A program made the position numbers and the translations under genes. Shown piece by piece: positions 41,851 to 51,369 of a stretch of DNA of 64,000 nt; position 1 is the stretch's first letter, and each line of letters starts with the position of its first letter. The DNA is from JAWXCE01 sp034440495 (lineage in GTDB: Bacteria; Pseudomonadota; Alphaproteobacteria; Rhizobiales; Rhodomicrobiaceae). The stretch lies in the NCBI GenBank assembly GCA_034440495.1, contig JAWXCE010000061.1:11645-75644 (forward strand), written 5' to 3'. The notes under the pieces were generated by a model that made no database searches, was not told the DNA's origin, and saw only the letters and a list, made by a program, of their open reading frames with translations.

Positions 41851-43458
41851 ATGGATGAAGCGCGTCTGAACGCCTCGGAGGCCTCTCCCGGCGTGGAAAT
41901 CAACGGAGCTATGAAGCCGGGCTTTGAGCGCGTTTTGACGCCTGCCGCCATGGCGTTCATTGCGGGGCTCGCGCGCAAATTCGAGGGGCGGCGGCGTGAG
42001 TTGCTGGCCCGTCGCGAGGCCCGCCAGGCCGAGTTCGATGCGGGCGCGCTGCCCGACTTTCTGCCCGAGACGGCGGCCATCCGCGAGGGCGACTGGCTGG
42101 TGCGCGGCATTCCCGCCGACATTCAGGATCGCCGCGTCGAAATCACCGGCCCGACGACGCGCAAGATGATCATCAACGCCCTCAACTCCGGCGCGAAAGT
42201 ATTCATGGCGGACTTCGAGGACGCGACTTCGCCAACCTGGGATAATGTCATTGAAGGGCAGTTGAACTTTATCGAGTATTGGCAGGGTCGCCTCGACTTC
42301 AGCGAGAATGGCAAGGACTATAAGGTTGGCGCAAACCCGGCGGTGCTCATGATCCGGCCGCGCGGCTGGCATCTGCTGGAGGAGCACATCCGCATCGACG
42401 GCGAGCCGCTGGCGGGCGCGTTCGCCGATTTCGGCTTCTACATGCATCACAACGCCAAAAACGTGCTCGCCAAGGGCAAGGGACTGTATTTTTATTTGCC
42501 CAAAATGGAAAGCCATCTCGAAGCGAGACTGTGGAATGATGTGTTCGTCTACGCGCAATCAGTGCTCGGCGTCCCCATAGGCACGGTAAAGGCGACGATG
42601 CTGATCGAGACCTTACCCGCCGTGTTCGAGATGCATGAAATCCTCTACGAACTCCGCGACCACGCCGTGGGCCTGAACTGCGGCCGCTGGGACTACATGT
42701 TCTCGTTTATCAAAACCCTGCGCGCCAAACCGGAATTTTTGCTGCCCGACCGGGGCCAGCTCACCATGGATAAAGCATTCCTGAAAGCCTACAGCGAGTT
42801 GCTGATCAAAACCTGCCACAAGCGCGCGGCCTTCGCCATGGGCGGCATGGCGGCGTTCATCCCAAACCGCAAGGATGCCGAGGTGACGGAAAAAGCCATT
42901 GCCGCCGTTCGCGCCGACAAAACCCGCGAGGTCGAGTACGGTCACGACGGCACATGGGTCGCGCACCCCGACCTCGTGCCTGTCGCGCTGGAAATTTTCA
43001 ACGCCCAAATGCCGCAACCGAACCAGCTTAGGCAGCCGCGCGACGATGTGAACGCCAGTCAGCGCGAGTTGCTGGAGGTGCACCACGGCGCGCGCACCGA
43101 GGAGGGCATGCGCGTCAACATCCGCGTCGGCGTGCAGTATATCGAGGCGTGGCTGCGCGGCATGGGCGCCGTGCCGCTTTATAACCTCATGGAAGACGCC
43201 GCCACGGCCGAGATTTCGCGCACGCAGGTGTGGCAATGGGTGAAATACGGCGCGAGGCTGACTGACGGCCGCGTCGTCACGCGCGCGCTGTTCGAGGAGC
43301 TGCTGCAGGATGAGATGAACAAACTGCACGCTAGCCTCGGCTGTAGCACCTTCCACGGCGGCCGCTTCGACGAGGCCATCGCTATCTTCCATGAGCTAAT
43401 AATGGCGGACAAACTGGAGTCGTTCCTGACCCTCCCAGCCTACCGCCGCATTGTTTAG
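41851..43458 (+). CDS. aceB: Malate synthase A
   Basis: A 535-aa enzyme condensing glyoxylate and acetyl-CoA to malate. Signatures include DFEDATSPTWDNVIEGQLNF, LPKMESHLEARLWNDVF, VKATMLIETLPAVFEMHEIL and GLNCGRWDYMFSFIK. Length fits the A isoform (about 530), not the longer G form. The ATG at 41851 has RBS AAGGAG; a GTG three bases earlier is too close to it. No isocitrate lyase is in the window, so glyoxylate may come from the cycle elsewhere or another route. Confidence 0.96.
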   Translation: MDEARLNASEASPGVEINGAMKPGFERVLTPAAMAFIAGLARKFEGRRRELLARREARQAEFDAGALPDFLPETAAIREGDWLVRGIPADIQDRRVEITGPTTRKMIINALNSGAKVFMADFEDATSPTWDNVIEGQLNFIEYWQGRLDFSENGKDYKVGANPAVLMIRPRGWHLLEEHIRIDGEPLAGAFADFGFYMHHNAKNVLAKGKGLYFYLPKMESHLEARLWNDVFVYAQSVLGVPIGTVKATMLIETLPAVFEMHEILYELRDHAVGLNCGRWDYMFSFIKTLRAKPEFLLPDRGQLTMDKAFLKAYSELLIKTCHKRAAFAMGGMAAFIPNRKDAEVTEKAIAAVRADKTREVEYGHDGTWVAHPDLVPVALEIFNAQMPQPNQLRQPRDDVNASQRELLEVHHGARTEEGMRVNIRVGVQYIEAWLRGMGAVPLYNLMEDAATAEISRTQVWQWVKYGARLTDGRVVTRALFEELLQDEMNKLHASLGCSTFHGGRFDEAIAIFHELIMADKLESFLTLPAYRRIV

Positions 43459-43530
43459 TTGCTGTAAAACTTTTCGCTTTTGTATCGCCATACAGTATGT
43501 TGGCTTAAATGGGGTCACGACAGGAATCAG

Positions 43531-43629
43531 ATGTCACAAGATCAAGAAAGCGAAATCTTGCAATTTCGTCAACGCATCTCACTGCTTGAGGAAGAGATGC
43601 GTGGCGAAAAAACGGTTTCCCGGCAATGA
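43531..43629 (+). CDS. Possible small ORF, 32 aa
   Basis: ATG with RBS AGGA gives MSQDQESEILQFRQRISLLE followed by EEMRGEKTVSRQ, a single amphipathic helix. Another frame right after it reads RGNLPGIIASAIAPFLKK to a stop at 43699, so this could be one small gene broken by a frameshift. It lies in the 320-bp gap between aceB and carB, where nothing else is visible. Support is weak. Confidence 0.3.
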   Translation: MSQDQESEILQFRQRISLLEEEMRGEKTVSRQ

Positions 43630-43726
43630 CTTTACGCTTTTGCGCGGGAACTTACCGGGCATTATAGCCTCCGCAATCGCTCCTTTCCTTAAAAAGTAAC
43701 ACAGGCACAGCCTTGACACGCCCTTG

Positions 43727-43754
43727 TTGCAACCGCTCCGCAATCCTTTATAAG
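43727..43754 (+). promoter_or_regulatory. Candidate carB promoter
   Basis: TTGCAA (43727-43732), 16-bp spacer, TATAAG (43749-43754). Transcription would start near 43761 and give a leader of about 19 nt before the carB ATG at 43780. A nearby TTGACA (43713) has no -10 at a proper distance. Confidence 0.35.
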
Positions 43755-43779
43755 CGTGCGGAACCCGGACGCGCGCACC

Positions 43780-46700
43780 ATGCCCAAACGCACAGATATC
43801 GACGCCATTCTCATTATTGGCGCTGGCCCGATTGTGATCGGTCAGGCGTGCGAATTCGATTATTCGGGCACGCAGGCGTGCAAGGCGCTGAAGGAAGAGG
43901 GCTACCGTATCGTACTGGTGAACTCCAATCCGGCGACGATTATGACCGATCCGGATCTGGCGCACGCCACCTATATCGAGCCGATTACGCCTGAGTTCGT
44001 CGCCAAGGTCATCGCCCGCGAGCGCGCTGAAAACCCGAACGAGCGTATGGCGCTGCTGCCCACGATGGGCGGCCAGACAGCGCTCAACACATCGCTCGCC
44101 CTGTTCCGCGACGGCACGCTAGAGAAGTTCGGCATCGAGATGATTGGCGCCAACGCCGACGCCATCGACAAGGCCGAGGATCGCCAGCGCTTTCGCATGG
44201 CGATGCACAAAATCGGGCTGGCCACACCCAAATCCATGCAAGCGCACAATCTGGATGAGGCGGAGCGTGCGCTGGAGCATGTGAAGCTGCCCGCTATCAT
44301 CCGTCCCTCGTTTACGCTCGGCGGAACAGGCGGCGGTGTGGCTTACAATCGTGAAGAATTTTTCCGCATTGTCGGCACGGGGCTTGACGCTTCGCCGACG
44401 CGGCAGGTGCTGGTTGAGGAGTCGGTGCTTGGCTGGAAAGAGTATGAGATGGAGGTCGTCCGCGACAGGGCGGATAACTGCATCATCATTTGCTCTATCG
44501 AGAACATCGATCCGATGGGCGTGCATACGGGCGACAGCATCACCGTTGCGCCCGCGCTCACGCTGACGGACAAAGAATATCAGGTCATGCGCAACGCCTC
44601 GATCGCGTGCCTGCGCGAAATTGGCGTGGAGACGGGCGGCTCGAACGTGCAGTTCGCGGTGAACCCGGAAGATGGCAAGCTCGTCGTTATCGAAATGAAT
44701 CCGCGCGTGTCGCGCTCCTCGGCGCTGGCGTCGAAAGCCACCGGCTTCCCTATCGCCAAGATCGCCGCCAAGCTCGCTGTTGGCTACACGCTCGACGAGC
44801 TGGAAAACGACATCACGAAAGGCGCGACGCCCGCCTCGTTCGAACCGACCATCGATTACGTTGTCACCAAAATCCCACGCTTCGCCTTCGAGAAATTTCC
44901 CGGCTCCAACTCCACGCTGACCACGAGTATGAAGTCCGTGGGCGAGGTGATGGCCATCGGCCGCACCTTCGCCGAATCGATCCAGAAGGCGCTGCGCTCC
45001 ATGGAGACCGGCCTGACGGGCTTTGACGACGTCGTGTTCCCAGGCCTTGGCCTTGGCGACGATAAAAATGTCATTCGCGAAGCCCTCGGCACGCCCGCGC
45101 CCGACCGGATTTTGAAAGTCGCGCAGGCGCTGCGGCTTGGCGTCGATCATGAGCAAATTCATGATTCCTGCCGCATCGATCCGTGGTTTGTGTCGCAAAT
45201 TCAGGGCATCGTCGATGTCGAGGAGAAGGTCCGCAAACACGGCCTGCCAGATAACGGAGCCGCGTTCCGCCAGTTGAAAGCCATGGGGTTTGCTGATGCG
45301 CGTCTCGCCATGCTTTGCGGGCTTGAGGAAGCGGATGTGACCGCACGTCGTCACGCACTGGGCGTTCGTCCCGTATTCAAGCGCATCGACACATGCGCCG
45401 CCGAGTTTGCCGCGCCCACGCCATACATGTACTCAACATATGAATCCGGACTATTCGACCTGCCCGTGTGCGAGGCCGCGCCGACAACGCGCGACAAGAT
45501 CATGATTTTAGGCAGCGGCCCGAACCGCATCGGCCAGGGCATCGAATTCGATTATTGCTGCTGCCATGCCGCCTTCGCGCTCGCCGCCGATGGTTTCGAG
45601 ACCATTATGGTGAACTGTAATCCAGAGACTGTCTCGACCGACTATGACACCTCCGACCGCCTGTATTTCGAGCCGCTGACGGCTGAGGATGTATTGGAAG
45701 TTGTCGAGGTTGAGAAGCGTAACGGCACGCTAAAGGGCGTCATAGTGCAGTTCGGCGGGCAGACGCCGCTCAAGCTGGCCCGAGCGCTCGAGGCCGCCAA
45801 CGTACCGATTTTAGGCACGTCGCCGGACGCCATTGATCTGGCGGAGGATCGCGACCAGTTCAAAACGCTGATCGACAAGCTCGGTCTGCGTCAGCCGCAC
45901 AACGCTATCGCATACAGCGTCGCCGAAACCGAGGCGCGCGCTGATGAAGTTGGCTATCCGCTGGTGATACGCCCGTCTTTCGTGCTGGGCGGGCGTGCGA
46001 TGGCAATCGTGCACGACAAGCTGGGCCTGAAAGATTATATCGACAGCACGCTTGCCGCGTCTGTCCCCCCGGATATTCGCCAGAAGCATCCTAATGGCGG
46101 CATTGCCCAGATTGACGCTATGCTCGCCAAGAACGCACTTCTCATCGACAGCTATCTGCGCGACGCCATCGAAGTCGATGTTGACGCTATTTGCGATGGC
46201 GATGACGTGTTCATCTGCGGCGTCATGGAGCACATTGAGGAAGCCGGGGTGCATTCGGGCGACAGCGCCTGCTCCTTGCCGCCTTACTCCCTTAGTCCGG
46301 CGTTGATCGAAGGTTTACGCGAGCAAACGGACAAGCTCGCACGCGGCCTGAAAGTCGTCGGCCTGATGAACGTGCAGTTTGCTATCAAGGGCGGCGAAAT
46401 TTTTATTCTCGAAGTCAATCCGCGCGCCAGCCGAACTGTGCCATTCGTCGCCAAGGTGGTCGGTCTGCCGGTTGCGGGCATCGCGGCGCGGGTTATGGGC
46501 GGCAAAAAACTTAGAGAACTGGCGCTTAAGGAGCGGAAAGTATCGCACATCGCGGTGAAAGAAGCGGTGTTCCCGTTCGCCCGCTTCCCGGAAGTCGATC
46601 CTATTCTGGGCCCAGAGATGCGCTCGACGGGTGAGGTGATGGGCATCGACCGCGACTATGCGCTCGCCTTCGCCAAAAGCCAGATTGCGAGCGGCAGCAA

Positions 46701-47115
46701 GGTGCCGACATCGGGCGTGCTTTTCGTTTCAGTGAAGGACGCCGACAAGGAGCGCATTCTGGAGCCGGTTCGCGAGCTTGTCGCGATGGGATACAAGGTC
46801 GTAGCCACGCGCGGCACAAAGCGCCATCTCGACGCGCACGGCATCGCGTGCGAAAAAATCAACAAAGTTCTTGAAGGACGGCCGCACATCGTGGACGCTA
46901 TGAAAAATGGCGAGGTGCAGCTTGTGTTCAACACCACTGAGGGCTCCAAGGCGCTTGCGGACAGCTCGATCATCCGCCGCACGGCCTTGCTTAACGGCAT
47001 ACCCTATTATACAACTCTATCAGGCGCGCTTGCTGTCACACGGGCAATCGCGGCTTTGCGGGCGGGCATACTTGAAGTTACGCCCCTGCAAAAATATATG
47101 CTCTCGGATGGCTGA
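43780..47115 (+). CDS. carB: Carbamoyl-phosphate synthase large subunit
   Basis: An 1111-aa protein that makes carbamoyl phosphate from bicarbonate, ammonia and two ATP for arginine and pyrimidine synthesis. It has two homologous ATP-grasp halves, each starting ILIIGAGPIVIGQACEFDYSG and IMILGSGPNRIGQGIEFDYCC, and a C-terminal allosteric (MGS-like) domain with GYKVVATRGTKRHLDAHGI. The start MPKRTDIDA at 43780 is the family norm; an in-frame ATG-less extension to 43756 is not. carA lies 4.5 kb downstream in the window's coordinate order, not beside it. Confidence 0.97.
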   Translation: MPKRTDIDAILIIGAGPIVIGQACEFDYSGTQACKALKEEGYRIVLVNSNPATIMTDPDLAHATYIEPITPEFVAKVIARERAENPNERMALLPTMGGQTALNTSLALFRDGTLEKFGIEMIGANADAIDKAEDRQRFRMAMHKIGLATPKSMQAHNLDEAERALEHVKLPAIIRPSFTLGGTGGGVAYNREEFFRIVGTGLDASPTRQVLVEESVLGWKEYEMEVVRDRADNCIIICSIENIDPMGVHTGDSITVAPALTLTDKEYQVMRNASIACLREIGVETGGSNVQFAVNPEDGKLVVIEMNPRVSRSSALASKATGFPIAKIAAKLAVGYTLDELENDITKGATPASFEPTIDYVVTKIPRFAFEKFPGSNSTLTTSMKSVGEVMAIGRTFAESIQKALRSMETGLTGFDDVVFPGLGLGDDKNVIREALGTPAPDRILKVAQALRLGVDHEQIHDSCRIDPWFVSQIQGIVDVEEKVRKHGLPDNGAAFRQLKAMGFADARLAMLCGLEEADVTARRHALGVRPVFKRIDTCAAEFAAPTPYMYSTYESGLFDLPVCEAAPTTRDKIMILGSGPNRIGQGIEFDYCCCHAAFALAADGFETIMVNCNPETVSTDYDTSDRLYFEPLTAEDVLEVVEVEKRNGTLKGVIVQFGGQTPLKLARALEAANVPILGTSPDAIDLAEDRDQFKTLIDKLGLRQPHNAIAYSVAETEARADEVGYPLVIRPSFVLGGRAMAIVHDKLGLKDYIDSTLAASVPPDIRQKHPNGGIAQIDAMLAKNALLIDSYLRDAIEVDVDAICDGDDVFICGVMEHIEEAGVHSGDSACSLPPYSLSPALIEGLREQTDKLARGLKVVGLMNVQFAIKGGEIFILEVNPRASRTVPFVAKVVGLPVAGIAARVMGGKKLRELALKERKVSHIAVKEAVFPFARFPEVDPILGPEMRSTGEVMGIDRDYALAFAKSQIASGSKVPTSGVLFVSVKDADKERILEPVRELVAMGYKVVATRGTKRHLDAHGIACEKINKVLEGRPHIVDAMKNGEVQLVFNTTEGSKALADSSIIRRTALLNGIPYYTTLSGALAVTRAIAALRAGILEVTPLQKYMLSDG

Positions 47116-47213
47116 ACGCATCTAGCGCTGGCCGTCCGTGCATCCCGTGTTTTCAAAAAACCTAAAAGACTAGATGGGCAAGGAACATAACCTGGCCATA
47201 GGAGAGAAATTTA

Positions 47214-47708
47214 ATGTCGATGGAAAAAGTCCCCATGACCGCCTCGGGTTACGCAGCTCTGGAAGCCGAGGTAAAAATTTTAAAGTCAGTCGAGCGTCAT
47301 CGCATCATCAAAGCGATTTCAGAAGCTCGCGCACATGGAGATTTATCGGAGAACGCGGAATATCACGCCGCCAAGGAAGCGCAGGGTATGAACGAAGCCC
47401 GTGTTTCGGACATCGAAGACAAGCTTTCGCGGGCGGAAATTATCGACATCTCTAAGCTCTCCGGCGATACGGTTAAATTCGGCGCCATGGTCAAAATCGT
47501 CGATGAAGATACTGAAGAAGAGCAAAAATATCAGATCGTCGGCGAAGTGGAGTCTGACGTGAAAAAGGGTCGCATTGCGATCAATTCCCCGATTGCGCGC
47601 GCACTGATTAACAAAAAGGTCGGCGACTCTGTCGAAGTGACAACGCCGCGTGGGGCGAAATCGTATGAAATCCTTGAAATCCAGTTCGGCGTTGACGGCA
47701 TAAAATAA
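47214..47708 (+). CDS. greA: Transcription elongation factor GreA
   Basis: A 164-aa factor that rescues backtracked RNA polymerase by stimulating transcript cleavage. The N-terminal coiled coil carries the acidic tip in HGDLSENAEYHAAKEAQ (D43, E46), and the C-terminal FKBP-like domain includes YQIVGEVESDVKKGRIAINSP and ARALINKKVGDSVEV. RBS GGAGAG precedes the ATG; MEKV at 47220 is an alternative start. carB-greA adjacency is common in Hyphomicrobiales. Confidence 0.95.
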   Translation: MSMEKVPMTASGYAALEAEVKILKSVERHRIIKAISEARAHGDLSENAEYHAAKEAQGMNEARVSDIEDKLSRAEIIDISKLSGDTVKFGAMVKIVDEDTEEEQKYQIVGEVESDVKKGRIAINSPIARALINKKVGDSVEVTTPRGAKSYEILEIQFGVDGIK

Positions 47709-47847
47709 ACCCGTAAGGCGATGGCGCATGAAACTTTAACCGCCGCGTTTACCTTTTGTTAGCCCTGATGCCTTATTTCACCGCACATGATTGTTGTGTG
47801 CGGTGGCGTTAACCTCCGCCGTTCGTTTGTATGGCGGAGTTCAGTTC

Positions 47848-48294
47848 ATGCGCCGGTTATTTCTTAATTTCTTTACATTAATCATCATAAACAGCGTTAT
47901 TTTTCCGGCTAGCGCCCTTGCTGACGATGGCGCTACCGCTGAAGTAAAAGCTTATGTCTCCTTCTCGCTAGACGGCGCCTCTTTCAGCGATGAAACCACG
48001 ATTGGAATGCAGCTCCGTCAATCATCGACCGATTTTAATTTTGGTGTCGATTTTGAAAGCGCCGAGGCGCCGCTTCTGGATCTTGGATTGAAACTTATAA
48101 CCGGCGACAACACTACTGAAAGCGCTGAGTTACTGTTTTTCGGCCAGCCCGTCGCCATCGCTGATGCTGATCTCGGGCTCGTATGGATCATGCCGGATTT
48201 CGCCGACGCCAGCATATGGGCACAATTGGCCAACTCGTCTGCTCAACCTGCCAGTTCGTCTGCTAAACTTGAATGTGCACTTCCGCGCTGTTGA
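47848..48294 (+). CDS. Secreted hypothetical protein
   Basis: A 148-aa protein with a strong signal peptide (MRRLFLNFFTLIIINSVIFP, cleavage after SALA). The mature part is acidic, strand-rich and repetitive in style (SFSLDGASFSDETTIGMQLR, NFGVDFESAEAPLLDLGLKL) and recalls small periplasmic or cell-surface beta-proteins; no family is recognised. The end SSAQPASSSAKLECALPRC is encoded by a roughly 19-bp tandem repeat (around 48235-48275) and has two cysteines. It sits between greA and carA. Confidence 0.65.
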   Translation: MRRLFLNFFTLIIINSVIFPASALADDGATAEVKAYVSFSLDGASFSDETTIGMQLRQSSTDFNFGVDFESAEAPLLDLGLKLITGDNTTESAELLFFGQPVAIADADLGLVWIMPDFADASIWAQLANSSAQPASSSAKLECALPRC

Positions 48295-48352
48295 TATTCC
48301 AATTATACGCGCCTATTTTGTACAAAGACCAAGCGGCGAGACGGGAGCATTA

Positions 48353-49603
48353 ATGCAGGTGACCGACAACTCCGTAAGCGATAGCCAAGCGCGTGATATT
48401 TCGGCCTGGGCGATTGAAAAACCAACCGCGCTTATCGTGCTTGCCGACGGCGCGGTTATAAAAGGGATGGGTCTCGGGGCTTTGGGCGAGGCAGTCGGGG
48501 AAGTCTGCTTCAATACTGCGATCACAGGCTATCAGGAAATTCTCACCGATCCCTCCTACGCTGGACAGATCGTCACTTTTACCTTTCCGCACATCGGCAA
48601 TGTCGGAGCCAACATCGACGATGTGGAGACTCTCAACGCCGCGTCGGCTTCTGGGGCTTGCGGCTGCATCCTGCGCGCCGCCGTCACCCAGCCGTCAAAC
48701 TATCGCGCCATGGAGAGTTTGGGCGCCTGGCTCAAGTCGCGCGGCATCATTGGGATTTCCGGCGTGGACACGCGCGCGCTCACAATGCACATCCGCGAGC
48801 ACGGTATGCCGAACGCGGTAATCGCGCACAATAGCCAAGGCCATTTTGACATTGACGCACTCAATTGCCGTGCGCGTGAATGGCCAGGCATCGAGGGCAT
48901 GGATCTTGTCGTGAACGTAACATCCGATCAGGTCGAGGAGTGGAACGAGACCACATGGCGGCAAGGTGCCGGATTCAGTCATCAGGGCCAACCCGAGTAT
49001 CATATCGTCGCTATCGATTATGGCGTTAAACGCAATATTCTGCGGTGCCTGGCTGAAGCGGGATGCAAAGTGACGCTTGTGCCAGCCGCCACGACTGCGG
49101 CCGATATTCTGCAATTGAAACCCGATGGGGTATTCTTATCCAATGGCCCAGGCGACCCTGCGGCGACAGGTGAGTACGCCGCGCCAGAAATACGAAAACT
49201 CGTGGATGCGGATATGCCTGTATTCGGCATTTGTCTTGGTCATCAAATGCTAGCGCTGGCGTTAGGCGCGACGACCAAAAAGATGCCGCACGGACATCAC
49301 GGCGCCAATCATCCCGTTATGGATTATACCACGGGCAAGGTCGAGATCACGTCGATGAATCACGGGTTTACCGTCGATAGGGAAAGCCTTCCTGACACTC
49401 TACAGGAAACCCACCGTTCATTGTTTGACGGCACAAACTGCGGCATACGGCTAAAAGACCGCCCGGTGTTTTCGGTGCAATATCACCCCGAAGCGTCACC
49501 GGGCCCGCAGGATAGCCACTACCTCTTTACTCGCTTTGTTAACATGCTAAGGGAGCGCAAACAAAAGCCGCTCGTGGCCGAACACGGATATATTATAAAG
49601 TGA
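48353..49603 (+). CDS. carA: Carbamoyl-phosphate synthase small subunit
   Basis: A 416-aa glutaminase subunit passing ammonia to CarB. The N-terminal CPSase domain includes GEVCFNTAITGYQEILTDPS and TFTFPHIGNVGAN; the class I amidotransferase domain has FLSNGPGDPAA, nucleophile Cys in VFGICLGHQML, and HGANHPV...VQYHPEASPGP with the catalytic His and Glu. The ATG at 48353 is chosen with GGGAG upstream; the frame is open to 48164 but overlaps the previous gene. Its TGA overlaps the GTG start of the next gene. Confidence 0.96.
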   Translation: MQVTDNSVSDSQARDISAWAIEKPTALIVLADGAVIKGMGLGALGEAVGEVCFNTAITGYQEILTDPSYAGQIVTFTFPHIGNVGANIDDVETLNAASASGACGCILRAAVTQPSNYRAMESLGAWLKSRGIIGISGVDTRALTMHIREHGMPNAVIAHNSQGHFDIDALNCRAREWPGIEGMDLVVNVTSDQVEEWNETTWRQGAGFSHQGQPEYHIVAIDYGVKRNILRCLAEAGCKVTLVPAATTAADILQLKPDGVFLSNGPGDPAATGEYAAPEIRKLVDADMPVFGICLGHQMLALALGATTKKMPHGHHGANHPVMDYTTGKVEITSMNHGFTVDRESLPDTLQETHRSLFDGTNCGIRLKDRPVFSVQYHPEASPGPQDSHYLFTRFVNMLRERKQKPLVAEHGYIIK

Positions 49604-50613
49604 AAGTATTCGTTGTCGCCGCTCTTTCAGCGATACTGCCAATTCTTTTAACCAGCGCCGTCGCAGCGCCTACCGATCCTTGGGTTTCATGGGCGAACCA
49701 GACGGTCGGCAGCCATCCGCTAAATGGCAAAATCTGGTCGAAGGAAAAAGCGGGGTTTGTCACCAGCGATGAACTTGCCGACGCAGTCGGCCAAGCCGAT
49801 ATGCTGCTGCTTGGCGAGTATCACGACAACGCTGACCATCATCGCTTGCAAGCATGGCTCTTGCAGGCTTTTGCGAAAGCCAGGGCGAGCGCTGGCAAAC
49901 CGAAACCTCCCGTGGTGTTCGAGATGATCCGTCAGGAGCAGGCGCAAACGTTGCGAGATTATCTGGCGAAGCCTACGGCAAGCGCGGAGGATTTAGGCGC
50001 TGTTATCGAGTGGGAGAAAGCAGGCTGGCCGGACTGGTCCATCTATTTGCCAATCGCCACGGCGGCGTTTCAGGAGGGTTTGAAAATCGTACCCGGTGAC
50101 GCCAGTCGCGATATGCTGCACGACGCCAGCCGCCAGAATTTGAAACCACTTTCTCCGGACGTTAAACAACGTATGGCCCTTGAAAATCCATTAGAGGAGC
50201 CTCTGCAAAAAGCTCTTCTCGATGAACTGTTTCGGGGCCATTGCGAAATGGTTGCCCCTGCCCTGCTGGCGCCCATGGTGGATGTGCAGCGCTATCGCGA
50301 TGCTACTCTTGCGCGCAACATGATTGACGCTGCGGTCGATGCAAAAGCCGGATCGGCGGTTTTGATTGCCGGCAACGGCCATGTTCGCAAGGATCGCGGC
50401 GTGCCTGTTTATCTCGCCAAGCAAAGCCCCTCCGCTCTAAAAACCATCACTGTCATGATGGCTGAAACACAGGCTGGCGAGAACGATCCTGCAGCGTTCA
50501 TCGCCAAAAACCCGGATGGAGAGGCGGCAACGGATTTCGTCTGGTTTACACCGGGCTTCCAGCGCCCTGATCCGTGCTTGGAGTTCAAGCGGCAAATGGG
50601 CCGGAAACCCTGA
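49600..50613 (+). CDS. ChaN family (haem-binding, Tiki-like) protein
   Basis: A 337-aa secreted protein of the ChaN/DUF399 family. GTG start overlaps the carA stop (GTGA), so it is translationally coupled. Signal peptide 1-23 (AILPILLTSAVAA), no lipobox Cys. The family motifs are MLLLGEYHDNADHHRLQAWL and PPVVFEMIRQEQ, with a C-terminal VLIAGNGHVRKDRGVPVYL. ChaN from Campylobacter binds two haems; here the function is inferred only from family. Confidence 0.88.
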   Translation: MKVFVVAALSAILPILLTSAVAAPTDPWVSWANQTVGSHPLNGKIWSKEKAGFVTSDELADAVGQADMLLLGEYHDNADHHRLQAWLLQAFAKARASAGKPKPPVVFEMIRQEQAQTLRDYLAKPTASAEDLGAVIEWEKAGWPDWSIYLPIATAAFQEGLKIVPGDASRDMLHDASRQNLKPLSPDVKQRMALENPLEEPLQKALLDELFRGHCEMVAPALLAPMVDVQRYRDATLARNMIDAAVDAKAGSAVLIAGNGHVRKDRGVPVYLAKQSPSALKTITVMMAETQAGENDPAAFIAKNPDGEAATDFVWFTPGFQRPDPCLEFKRQMGRKP

Positions 50614-50625
50614 CGCCAGCTTTCA

Positions 50626-51351
50626 TCAGCTCAAGTGCTGACCGGCATCCAGAGCGATCAACTGTCCGGTCATCGAGGGGCTATCTAGGATAAAGCGCAC
50701 GGCTGCGGCGATTTCGGTCGCCTCGACGCCGCGTTTCAGCAAAGTGCTCTCGCACTCGTCAGCAAAATCCTCCGGCGTTTGATGAATACTGGGCAGCACC
50801 GGCCCAGGCCCGATAGCGTTCACACGAATGCGGGGCGCTAACGCCTGAGCCATTGTCCGCGTCACTGCCCAGAGCGCCGCCTTGCTGGCCGAGTAAGAGA
50901 AGAATTCTGGTGATGGCTTTAGTACGCGCTGGTCGATAATATTGACAACGCAACTGTTATGAGGCGCCAGCAAAGCAAATGCCTGGGTCAGAAACACCGG
51001 CGCACGCACGTTGCAGGCCATATGCGCATCCCAGCTTTCGAGCGAGGCTGTTTGCAGCTTATCATCCTCGAACAGCGATGCATTGTTGATGAGAAGGTTT
51101 GCTGTGCCAAGCTGGTCGGCGCATTTGCCCGGCAAAGTCTGCACCGCGCCGATGTCGCTTAGGTCGGCGTAGATGGCGGCAGCCGACCCTCCGGACGTTT
51201 GTATATGGTCAACCAGACGTTTGGCTTCCGCCTGAGACGAGCGGTAATGCACGCCGATGCGCCAGCCATGACTTGCTAGATGGAGCGCAATCGCCCGACC
51301 TATACGGTGCGCCGCGCCGGTGATAAGAGCAGTGCCGCTATCTTCAGCCAT
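50626..51351 (-). CDS. SDR family oxidoreductase, pteridine-reductase-like
   Basis: A 241-aa short-chain dehydrogenase. The cofactor loop is ALITGAAHRIGRAIALHLA; the HYRSSQAEA after strand two suggests NADPH; the NNAS motif (LLINNASLF) replaces NNAG, and the active site is VNIIDQRVLKPSPEFFSYSASKAAL with Asp where the catalytic Ser usually stands. These are features of FolM/pteridine reductase-like SDRs; the assignment is tentative. Convergent with the ChaN-like gene. Confidence 0.85.
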   Translation of the reverse strand: MAEDSGTALITGAAHRIGRAIALHLASHGWRIGVHYRSSQAEAKRLVDHIQTSGGSAAAIYADLSDIGAVQTLPGKCADQLGTANLLINNASLFEDDKLQTASLESWDAHMACNVRAPVFLTQAFALLAPHNSCVVNIIDQRVLKPSPEFFSYSASKAALWAVTRTMAQALAPRIRVNAIGPGPVLPSIHQTPEDFADECESTLLKRGVEATEIAAAVRFILDSPSMTGQLIALDAGQHLS

Positions 51352-51369
51352 AAAGCCGTTCCAATTACG

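Noticed and set aside
42613..43392. 259-codon minus-strand frame within aceB
   Set aside because: Antisense shadow of malate synthase A, with no RBS.
43713..43718. TTGACA as the carB -35 element
   Set aside because: No -10-like sequence at 16-19 bp; the TTGCAA/TATAAG pair downstream fits better.
44119..45354. 411-codon frame on the minus strand within carB
   Set aside because: Antisense to a fully conserved gene; its composition is that of a high-GC shadow frame and it has no family-like motifs.
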